Below are positions 1-5,268 of a DNA stretch of 5,268 nt, one piece after another; positions within the stretch are counted from its first letter, which is position 1; the number at the start of each line of letters is the position of its first letter. Both the position numbers and the translations under genes were made by a program. The stretch covers positions 1-5,268 of the forward strand of contig CAMWUB010000140.1 of NCBI GenBank assembly GCA_947177345.1, given 5' to 3'. The DNA is from an uncultured Ruminococcus sp. (lineage in GTDB: Bacteria; Bacillota; Clostridia; Oscillospirales; Ruminococcaceae). The notes beneath the pieces were generated by a model, which saw only the letters and a list, made by a program, of their open reading frames with translations, did not search any database and was not told the origin of the DNA.

Positions 1-4
1 ACGG

Positions 5-10
5 TATAAT
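5..10 (+). promoter_or_regulatory. -10 box of the vanZ-family gene
   Basis: A perfect TATAAT hexamer lies 38 bp upstream of the ATG at 49. A transcript starting about 7 bases further on would carry a leader of roughly 30 nt. The matching -35 element would fall outside the window, so only half of the promoter can be seen. The surrounding DNA is very AT-rich, so a chance match is possible. Confidence 0.55.
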
Positions 11-34
11 AATCTATATATTTTTTACGAATAT

Positions 35-40
35 GAAAGG
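35..40 (+). promoter_or_regulatory. Ribosome binding site of the vanZ-family gene
   Basis: GAAAGG sits 8 nt before the ATG at 49, a normal distance for a Gram-positive Shine-Dalgarno sequence. It supports this start. The earlier ATG at 33 is in another frame and overlaps the binding site. Confidence 0.6.
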
Positions 41-48
41 TATAAAAC

Positions 49-522
49 ATGAAAAGAAAAATATTTATAATTCTTGCACTGGCGGTAATGGTTCTGATAT
101 TCCGTTTTTCCATGCAGAATTCATCTGAATCTTCCGGAATAAGCAGTAAAGTTACGGATTTTATATTAAATAAATTTGTCCGTGATTTGTCTGCCGACAA
201 AAAGAAAAATTTTCTTGAAGATGCTGAATATATTATTCGGAAACTCGCACATTTTTCTATCTATACAGTGCTTGGTTTCTGTATATCGTCAGCGGTCGGC
301 AGACGTAGGATTTTAAGTGTCGGAAGTATGATTACTGTATTTATCGGTTTTATATATGCCTGTTCAGATGAATTACACCAATATTTTGTGTCAGGACGTT
401 CCTGTCGTTTTACAGATGTCATTATAGATACCAGCGGAGTTATTACAGGAATAATAATATCAGTTGTATTATTCCGGTTTTGTGACTGGTTTAAACAGAG
501 ATTCATGCAATCCCCCTCATGA
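49..522 (+). CDS. VanZ-family membrane protein
   Basis: A 157-residue polytopic membrane protein of the VanZ-like family. Seen in the sequence: an N-terminal membrane helix (about residues 4-20) followed by the family-typical polar stretch FSMQNSSESS (20-29). A charged linker leads to RKLAHFSIYTVLGF (64-77), which carries the conserved H-x4-Y-x2-LG pattern. A third helix (about 92-106) leads into the signature DELHQYF..GR...TDVIID..G (107-130), and a last helix covers about 128-144. The length is usual for single-domain members. In the founding vanA cluster VanZ gives low-level teicoplanin resistance; the biochemical activity of chromosomal homologues is mostly unknown, so resistance should not be assumed here. 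The gene has its own -10 box and binding site, is convergent with the mre operon, and ends in an intrinsic terminator. The usual Asn of the last motif (D-x3-N) is Asp127 here. Confidence 0.9.
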   Translation: MKRKIFIILALAVMVLIFRFSMQNSSESSGISSKVTDFILNKFVRDLSADKKKNFLEDAEYIIRKLAHFSIYTVLGFCISSAVGRRRILSVGSMITVFIGFIYACSDELHQYFVSGRSCRFTDVIIDTSGVITGIIISVVLFRFCDWFKQRFMQSPS

Positions 523-540
523 TGAGAGGGAATTTTTTTT
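513..540 (+). terminator. Intrinsic terminator of the vanZ-family gene
   Basis: CCCCTCA (513-519) pairs with TGAGAGGG (523-530) in a 7-bp stem with one bulged A and a TGA loop. After two A residues comes a run of eight T (533-540). The hairpin includes the last codons and stop codon of the vanZ-family gene, and the T-run overlaps the stop codon of the convergent PBP gene (539-541). Read on the minus strand the hairpin is not followed by a T-run, so it should terminate plus-strand transcription only. Confidence 0.8.
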
Positions 541-2719
541 ACTGCCGTGATGTTCCTGTAGTTACCGTTCCTGAAATGGTAGTAGTTCCGTATGAAGAAG
601 TTGTATTTGTACCTGTTCCGTCTGAAGTTCCTGTACCTGTCACTGTACCTGTGCCGGTTGCTGTAGCTGTACCGGTTGCAGTTGTAGGAATTTCACCGTC
701 TTCATTAGGAAGTACCGCAGTAGGTTCTACACCGTTGAGACCGTAACATTTCTGATATTCAAGAATTATATCACGTATCATATATTTTGAATATTCACCA
801 CCTTCGATTACCCCTGCAAAAGCTATTTCAGGGTCATGAGCAGGTGCGAATCCTATAAAAAATGAGTTCTGTTTACTTAAGTCATTCTGGTCAGTCTGTG
901 GTGTACCGGTTTTTATAGCGACATCAAAGCCGAGGTTTGAAAGCGAATACTTATAAACCGGTACATTATGTGATGCGTCAATCATGCCGTTTATAATCGG
1001 GTCATAGATGTAATCGTTTGTGAGGTCTATTTTTTCGGCGACTACCGGCTGAGTTTCGTAAATAAGTTCGTCAGTACCGTACTTATAGAGACCATCGACA
1101 ATATAAGGTCTGTAGCGGATTCCCCTGTTAGCTATCGTACTTGCGACTACAGCCATTTGAAGAGGTGTCATACCACAGTCGTAGTTACCGATACCGGCTT
1201 GTATTACAAAGCCGACGTACCACGGCTGACCTCTTTCGGCGAAAGTTTCCGGATTACATAAAAAACCTTCAGCGTCACCTGTTTCGAGACCGGTATGTGA
1301 ACCCAGTCCGTAAAGCTGTGCATATTTTGTTATATTGTCGATTCCTAAACGGCTTGAAAGTTCATAGAAATAGCAGTTACACGAAACGTTTATAGCCTGC
1401 CTTGTGGCGATATAGCCGTGTGTACCGGTACATGAAAACGTTGCACCGTGGAAATTATACCAGTGTCCACAGTAAAGGGCAGTACCAGCATCAACGATAC
1501 CCTCATTCAGACCGGCTGTAGCGGTAACTGTCTTGAAAGTAGAACCCGGACGATATAACCCATACGTACAGCGGTTAAGTAACGGTGAATCCTCATCATT
1601 TAACAAGTCTTCGTAATCTGTGGCGTAATCTTTAAGGTTGTAAGTCGGAGCTGTTGCCATACCTCTGACCGCACCGGTTTTAGCATCGAGTACAACTATT
1701 GCTCCTTTATGGACGTTCTGCAAATGCCAGTTTGTATTGATATTCTGGAAATTAGCAAGAAAATTATCAAGTATTCCCTGTAGTTTCAGCTGATATGCAC
1801 CGTCAACGGTAAGTCTGACAGTACTGCCGGAATTGGTCTCGCTTATTGTCCTGACGTTTTTTACAGAACCGTTTTTTACAGTAATTTCTTCAACACCGTT
1901 CTGACCTCTTAATTCAGTTTCCATAGCACTTTCTATACCGCTTTTGCCGAGTGTATCGTTGAGTTTATAGCCTTTTGTACGGAGTTCGTCATATTCTTCG
2001 GCGTATATAGGTCCTACTGTACCTATTTCATGCGGGAGAATATCGCCTCTGTTGATACGTCTTTCCGATACTTCAACAGCTTCTATACCGTGATATATAT
2101 TACTTAGTTCTTTCATATCGGTTATAGTATGCTGGTCTACATCTTCGGCAAGTACGAGGTCATTACTATATGAAAATTCCCTGTCAATCATAGCGTATCG
2201 CATACCGGCAATTATGCGTTTTTCGTACTGATTGTATTTATCGGAAATATCATAATCATCAATCAGCTTGTCTATACAGTTTTCGGCGGAGGCGTAAACA
2301 TTTAAGTGAAGTTTTTCGCATACGTCTGAAACATCTTCTTCTGTAAATTCATATGGTTCACTCATTGTTACCGGAAGACTTTCACGGAATTTATAACTAT
2401 GTCCGATAAGTGCCATATAGATATTTATCAGTATTTCATTACCCTCCGCATTATCTTCCGGAAAAAATGCTTTCTGAAGAACTATATCGCAACGGGTATC
2501 ATTAGTGACAAGAAGATTTCTGTTATAGTCGACTATCTCACCACGTGTAGCCCTTACTTCTTTCTGATAGGTCAGTGAATCATCATCTGAAAATATTTCA
2601 TTGAAAGTATCTCCGCCGACAATCTGGAGTTCCATAAGTCGCATTGAACTCCATACTACAGCGACTACAACCAGTGCTACTATAAGGACAGCCTTTATTG
2701 TTTCGGATAAGGTTTTTAT
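539..2719 (-). CDS. mrdA: Class B penicillin-binding protein, PBP2/MrdA type (elongation transpeptidase)
   Basis: The DD-transpeptidase of the elongasome, which cross-links new peptidoglycan outside the membrane. Counting from the ATA at 2719 (726 aa): membrane anchor about 8-23; dimerisation domain beginning at RATRGEIVDYN (56-66); transpeptidase domain about 335-655. All three catalytic motifs are present: STFK (Ser393 nucleophile, Lys396), SCN (446-448) and KTG (603-605). Residues from about 671 on form a Thr/Gly-rich tail. There are no PASTA domains, and the gene follows mreD, so a PBP2/PbpA role is preferred over SpoVD or PBP3. Start choice: the first ATG is at 2644 (701 aa), but starting there would remove the whole anchor. 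Upstream the frame stays open for 28 codons to a TGA at 2728-2726, with no ATG, GTG or TTG. GAAAGGAG lies 9 nt before ATA 2719, so I place the start there by inference; ORF callers limited to standard starts would report 539-2644. Function is secure, start moderately so. Confidence 0.93.
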   Translation of the reverse strand: MKTLSETIKAVLIVALVVVAVVWSSMRLMELQIVGGDTFNEIFSDDDSLTYQKEVRATRGEIVDYNRNLLVTNDTRCDIVLQKAFFPEDNAEGNEILINIYMALIGHSYKFRESLPVTMSEPYEFTEEDVSDVCEKLHLNVYASAENCIDKLIDDYDISDKYNQYEKRIIAGMRYAMIDREFSYSNDLVLAEDVDQHTITDMKELSNIYHGIEAVEVSERRINRGDILPHEIGTVGPIYAEEYDELRTKGYKLNDTLGKSGIESAMETELRGQNGVEEITVKNGSVKNVRTISETNSGSTVRLTVDGAYQLKLQGILDNFLANFQNINTNWHLQNVHKGAIVVLDAKTGAVRGMATAPTYNLKDYATDYEDLLNDEDSPLLNRCTYGLYRPGSTFKTVTATAGLNEGIVDAGTALYCGHWYNFHGATFSCTGTHGYIATRQAINVSCNCYFYELSSRLGIDNITKYAQLYGLGSHTGLETGDAEGFLCNPETFAERGQPWYVGFVIQAGIGNYDCGMTPLQMAVVASTIANRGIRYRPYIVDGLYKYGTDELIYETQPVVAEKIDLTNDYIYDPIINGMIDASHNVPVYKYSLSNLGFDVAIKTGTPQTDQNDLSKQNSFFIGFAPAHDPEIAFAGVIEGGEYSKYMIRDIILEYQKCYGLNGVEPTAVLPNEDGEIPTTATGTATATGTGTVTGTGTSDGTGTNTTSSYGTTTISGTVTTGTSRQ
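542..685 (-). repeat. Degenerate Thr-Gly dipeptide repeat at the PBP C-terminus
   Basis: The last 48 codons of the PBP gene encode a tail made mainly of TG and TA dipeptides, then more Thr/Ser/Gly, with only two charged side chains before the end (Asp in SDGTG and the final Arg). At DNA level it is an imperfect 6-bp period of ACN-GGN codons. The codons vary (ACA, ACT, ACC and GGT, GGA, GGC), so it is not a pure microsatellite. The tail follows the acidic stretch PNEDGE and lies outside the membrane, beyond the catalytic domain. It could be a flexible spacer, a wall-interaction segment or a glycosylation target; nothing in the sequence decides this. Confidence 0.75.
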
Positions 2720-2736
2720 ACAGAATCACTCCTTTC
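2717..2736 (-). promoter_or_regulatory. Ribosome binding site and probable AUA start of the PBP gene
   Basis: Read on the minus strand this is GAAAGGAG, a 9-nt spacer, then ATA AAA ACC TTA. The spacer includes the in-frame TGA (2728-2726), so translation cannot begin further upstream in this frame. The next near-cognate codons (ATA codons 8 and 13, CTG codon 16) fall in or at the membrane helix and have no binding site. The ATG at 2644 has only a weak GGAG at 4 nt. The binding site belongs to this gene, since mreD has just ended at 2741. Confidence 0.65.
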
Positions 2737-2740
2737 AAGG

Positions 2741-3307
2741 TTACTGACGTTCACCGGAACGTATAGTTTCTTCAATGGTAAAATGATTTTTAGGCATAAG
2801 AAAATGATTTATTATTCTTATGATAATACATACAAAAAATGAAGATATTACTGTGTATGCCCATATTTTCAGCGTATATTCATGGTAAATTATTTCCGAA
2901 TCCTCATACTTCCATATTTCATAGTAGAATTTGTAGTCAAGTAAACACTGTATGTACGAAAAAACGGCTGAAATCAGTATGAAAGTAACGAATTTATCAC
3001 GGAGATAAAATTCATATATCAGCGAGGTAATAACACAGAATATTACAAGTAATACGGCATTGAATCCGAACAGTTTATTACAGCTTACATCTATAAGAAG
3101 TCCGCATATCGCACCGGTAACGGCTGAATAGTATATATTATTGTTTACGGCTATATATAAAGCAACCGGAATCAGTATCACCGGTTTCAGAAGTGTTCCG
3201 GAAGTCATGAATATGAATCCGGAATATATTACCACATAATATAACAGCCACCTGAAAAACGTCTTGAAAAAAAGTATACGTTTTTCACGGGTAGGTTTAA
3301 TCCTCAT
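2741..3307 (-). CDS. mreD: Rod shape-determining protein MreD
   Basis: A 188-residue polytopic membrane protein, the small integral-membrane part of the elongasome, thought to link MreC with the other membrane partners. Seen: a basic N-terminus (MRIKPTREKR), then hydrophobic segments at about 18-36, 41-53, 58-74, 82-98, 104-123 and 146-166, and a polar C-terminus. Internal features such as GAICGLLIDV (65-74) and FGFNAVLL (80-87) fit the family pattern of a G-x2-G-L-x2-D segment followed by a G-x-N/S segment. MreD sequences diverge strongly, so the call rests as much on its place between mreC and the PBP gene as on motifs. Its start lies inside the end of mreC (11-bp overlap), which suggests translational coupling. 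The length is normal for the family. Confidence 0.9.
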   Translation of the reverse strand: MRIKPTREKRILFFKTFFRWLLYYVVIYSGFIFMTSGTLLKPVILIPVALYIAVNNNIYYSAVTGAICGLLIDVSCNKLFGFNAVLLVIFCVITSLIYEFYLRDKFVTFILISAVFSYIQCLLDYKFYYEIWKYEDSEIIYHEYTLKIWAYTVISSFFVCIIIRIINHFLMPKNHFTIEETIRSGERQ

Positions 3308-4160
3308 CAGCAGACCCCCTTTTTCCTGTGAAGTCGGTTATCACAAAGACGGATTCAAGATTTGTTACGTCAACACAAGGCTTTATGGTGGCTCTTGCCG
3401 AAATGCCGTTTGAATCCATACTGACGTTTTTTACTGTTCCCACTGAATAGCCTTTCGGAAACAATCCGCTTGACCCGTCTGTAATGAGCAGGTCATTTTT
3501 TTCAAGTGTGTTATCTGTCCGGAGATGTATAAGGTTTGTCAGTTCCTCACCGGCAGACTTTACAGAACCCTCAATAATTCCTGCGTCGCTTTCGTTTTCA
3601 GATGACCTTACCGCTATTGACAAATCCGGTGAAAGTATTGAACGCACTGTTGTGACGTGTTCGGAAACTTCAATAGTCATTCCGACAATACCCTCAGCGG
3701 TTGCAACAGGACAATCCGGTTCAATGCCGTCCGCTTTACCGACGTTTATTGTAAATGATTTAAAAGGGTCATTAGTGACATAGCCGAGTACTTTACAGAA
3801 TCTCGAAGTAGTCAAATCGGGGTGGGCTTTTTTTATGCCTATCAACATACGAAGTTCCTCGTTTTCTATTTTAAGTGATTCGTATTCCGAAAGTTCTTCC
3901 TGTAGTCTGGTGAGTTCGTCCTTAAGTGACTGGTTTTCCTGATAGATTTCCTCAGCTTCTGCAACTCTTTCGGCGGTGTTTTCAATCGTCATGCTTATGT
4001 GGTTTGAGACCATACGGAAAGGTTTTGAAAGTGTATTTATTATTGACTTTCCGGAAACTGAATAGCCACCCTTTGTGACCGCATATATCATTATACCCAC
4101 AAGAAAGGCAATCAATGCAAGCAGGAATTTAAAACCCTTGCTTCTGAAAAATTCACGCAT
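3297..4160 (-). CDS. mreC: Rod shape-determining protein MreC
   Basis: A 287-residue bitopic scaffold of the elongasome that lies outside the membrane, where it contacts and activates PBP2. Seen: a short basic cytoplasmic tail (MREFFRSKGFK), one membrane helix (about 12-28), a long charged coiled coil (about 62-106, rich in E, K, L and Q) that mediates dimerisation in the family, and the double beta-barrel core (about 120-278). The core contains the family-typical TINVGKADGIEPDCPVATAEGIVG region (137-160) and LLITDGSSGLFPKGYSVGTV (224-243). It ends soon after the core in a short polar tail (KRGSADED), without the long disordered extension some homologues carry. It begins 9 bp after mreB and overlaps mreD by 11 bp. 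Confidence 0.97.
   Translation of the reverse strand: MREFFRSKGFKFLLALIAFLVGIMIYAVTKGGYSVSGKSIINTLSKPFRMVSNHISMTIENTAERVAEAEEIYQENQSLKDELTRLQEELSEYESLKIENEELRMLIGIKKAHPDLTTSRFCKVLGYVTNDPFKSFTINVGKADGIEPDCPVATAEGIVGMTIEVSEHVTTVRSILSPDLSIAVRSSENESDAGIIEGSVKSAGEELTNLIHLRTDNTLEKNDLLITDGSSGLFPKGYSVGTVKNVSMDSNGISARATIKPCVDVTNLESVFVITDFTGKRGSADED
3314..3322 (-). promoter_or_regulatory. Ribosome binding site of mreD
   Basis: On the minus strand AAAGGGGGT lies with its last G 7 nt before the mreD ATG at 3307. It sits inside the 3' end of mreC, which fixes the overlapping start of mreD and supports coupled translation. Confidence 0.65.
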
Positions 4161-4164
4161 AAAG

Positions 4165-4172
4165 CCTCCTTA
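4165..4172 (-). promoter_or_regulatory. Ribosome binding site of mreC, fused to the mreB stop codon
   Basis: On the minus strand TAAGGAGG combines the mreB stop codon TAA with a near-perfect AAGGAGG, 4 nt before the mreC ATG at 4160. Ribosomes ending on mreB would release at the mreC binding site, so re-initiation is likely. Confidence 0.75.
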
Positions 4173-5192
4173 ATAGTACCGGATATTTTCGGTGAGTGCG
4201 TCCTGATAGTCGTTGATTTTTTCAAGGATTTTACCCATACCTTCGGCAACGCAGTCAAGAGGGTATTCGGCTATATATATCGGCATACCAGTCTCACGGT
4301 TTATAAGCCTGTCAAGACCTCGTAATAAAGCACTTCCACCTGAAAGGGTTATACCGTTTTCGATTATATCCGCCGAAAGTTCCGGAGGTGTTTCCTCAAG
4401 GGTAGCTCTTATGGCATTGACAACACGTGAAAGAGGTTCAACAAGTGCGTCACGTATTTCAGCGGAATTTATTATTATATTTTCCGGAAGTCCGTTCAGC
4501 ATATTACGTCCTTTTATCTCCATGGAAGATTCCTTTTCATGCGGAAACGCTGAACCGATTTCGAGTTTCATTTTTTCGGCAGTAGGTTCGCCGATGAGAA
4601 GATTATATTTTTTCTTTATATAGTTTATAATAGCGTTATCGAACTCATCACCGGCACAGCGTATTGAACGTGATGCGACTATACCACCCATAGAGATGAC
4701 AGCCACTTCACTCGTACCACCGCCGATATCAACAATCATGCTTCCGGACGGTGAATTTGTCGGCAGACCTGCTCCTATAGCCGCCGCCATAGGTTCTTCA
4801 ATTATAAGTACATTGTTTTTATTTGCACCGGCTTTCTGACAAGCCTCACGAACTGCACGCCTTTCGACTGCGGTTACACCGGACGGCACACATATTATGA
4901 CATTCGCCTTTGTGAAAATAGTTCCTTTGAGTGCTTTTTTTATAAATTCCTGTAACATGGTTGTAGCTATATCGAAATCAGCTATAACACCGTCTTTAAG
5001 AGGCTTTACGGCTACTATAGAACCGGGGGTTCTTCCTATGATTTCCTTAGCTTCCTTGCCGACGTATCTGCATTTGTCTGTATGAGTGTTCACCGCTACA
5101 ACGGAGGGTTCACGGATAATTATTCCTTTACCCCTCATATAAACAAGTGTGTTTGCCGTTCCTAAGTCTATTCCAATATCCTTTGTAAACAT
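4170..5192 (-). CDS. mreB: Rod shape-determining protein MreB (bacterial actin)
   Basis: A 340-residue actin-family ATPase that forms short membrane-bound filaments steering the elongasome around the cell. Seen: phosphate-1 motif IGIDLGTANTLVY (6-18); IIEEPMAAAIGAGLP (130-144), whose Glu pair is the usual catalytic region; phosphate-2 motif DIGGGTSEV (155-163); GDEFDNAI (181-188); adenosine motif GITLSGGSALLRGLD (280-294). The pair I92-F93 lies where homologues have a hydrophobic membrane-binding loop. The start MFTKDIGIDLGT matches the family N-terminus with no missing part, and AGGAAG lies 6 nt upstream. The length is usual (about 330-345). The adenosine motif reads SGGS where many homologues have TGGG, a mild variation. 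Mbl or MreBH paralogues cannot be excluded by sequence alone, but position ahead of mreC and mreD favours MreB. Confidence 0.97.
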   Translation of the reverse strand: MFTKDIGIDLGTANTLVYMRGKGIIIREPSVVAVNTHTDKCRYVGKEAKEIIGRTPGSIVAVKPLKDGVIADFDIATTMLQEFIKKALKGTIFTKANVIICVPSGVTAVERRAVREACQKAGANKNNVLIIEEPMAAAIGAGLPTNSPSGSMIVDIGGGTSEVAVISMGGIVASRSIRCAGDEFDNAIINYIKKKYNLLIGEPTAEKMKLEIGSAFPHEKESSMEIKGRNMLNGLPENIIINSAEIRDALVEPLSRVVNAIRATLEETPPELSADIIENGITLSGGSALLRGLDRLINRETGMPIYIAEYPLDCVAEGMGKILEKINDYQDALTENIRYY

Positions 5193-5268
5193 TCCGCACT
5201 TCCTAACTTCTGTATATTTATTATTTTTTTATATTTTTGGCCTAATGATTCATTTCAGAGATGCCCAC
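5193..5268 (-). promoter_or_regulatory. Leader and possible promoter region of the mre operon
   Basis: The 76 bp upstream of mreB contain AGGAAG (5199-5204), the mreB binding site, and an almost pure A/T block at about 5211-5238. That block offers several -10-like hexamers on the minus strand (TATAAA, TAATAA, TATACA). No convincing TTGACA-like -35 element stands at the right distance, so a promoter is plausible but not pinned down. No coding sequence is apparent here, and transcription may also arrive from beyond the right edge. Confidence 0.35.

Noticed and set aside
261..506. Minus-strand open frame inside the vanZ-family gene
   Set aside because: It lacks a family match and is antisense to clear VanZ motifs. 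Antisense RNA is possible here, but not a second protein.
49..522. Part of a glycopeptide-resistance (van) cluster
   Set aside because: No vanH, vanA, vanX, vanR or vanS genes are nearby. Stand-alone VanZ-family genes are common in Bacillota chromosomes.
519..746. Plus-strand reading frame with a Val-Pro repeat protein (VPVPVTVPVPV)
   Set aside because: It is the antisense reading of the Thr/Gly tail codons of the PBP gene. It has no good binding site and overlaps the terminator, so the repeat is explained by the PBP tail.
2700..2740. A frameshift in the AAAAA run as the explanation for the missing PBP start
   Set aside because: The other frames upstream give no ATG with a suitable binding site; GTG and TTG in them fall within or before the Shine-Dalgarno, and the anchor sequence is intact in the frame as read. 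A substitution in the start codon, or real AUA initiation, is simpler.
3484..3783. Plus-strand open frame of 99 codons inside mreC
   Set aside because: It lies antisense to a strongly supported gene and has Ser-rich composition without any recognisable motif. It is a shadow of mreC codon usage; the plus-strand frame in mreB at 4213-4623 is rejected for the same reason.
1..5268. CRISPR array, tRNA or rRNA gene, insertion sequence or prophage element
   Set aside because: I saw no regularly spaced repeats, no cloverleaf-like sequence, no transposase motif and no terminal inverted repeats. The window is almost fully coding for cell-wall genes.

Overview
The window reads as the shape-determination (mre) cluster of a Gram-positive, Clostridia-type bacterium. 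The base composition is moderately AT-rich. The gene order mreB-mreC-mreD-class B PBP and the look of the proteins suit Bacillota, perhaps Ruminococcaceae/Oscillospirales. That placement is inferred from style and gene order, not from a marker gene.

Layout. From the right edge leftwards on the minus strand lie mreB (5192-4170), mreC (4160-3297), mreD (3307-2741) and a PBP2/MrdA-type transpeptidase gene (about 2719-539). They are packed with a 9-bp gap, an 11-bp overlap and a 21-bp gap, so they are almost certainly one operon. A small VanZ-family membrane protein gene (49-522) comes in on the plus strand from the left edge. It has its own TATAAT box at 5-10 and ends convergently 16 bp from the PBP stop codon. 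A plus-strand intrinsic terminator (513-540) fills that junction; its T-run overlaps the PBP stop codon. No stretch above 300 bases is left without a gene.

How the genes work together. MreB filaments on the inner membrane face, bitopic MreC, polytopic MreD and the class B PBP form the elongasome (Rod complex), which inserts lateral-wall peptidoglycan. Its SEDS glycosyltransferase partner (RodA) is not in the window. VanZ-family proteins are envelope proteins sometimes linked to glycopeptide tolerance, so the whole window is cell-wall related.

I see no undescribed multi-gene system. The most notable signal is the start of the PBP gene. The reading frame encodes a textbook N-terminal membrane anchor upstream of the first ATG, but there is no ATG, GTG or TTG between the in-frame stop and that ATG. 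A good Shine-Dalgarno sequence lies 9 nt before an AUA codon, exactly where the anchor should begin. This suggests AUA initiation, or a damaged start codon. The same protein carries an unusual Thr/Gly-rich C-terminal tail.
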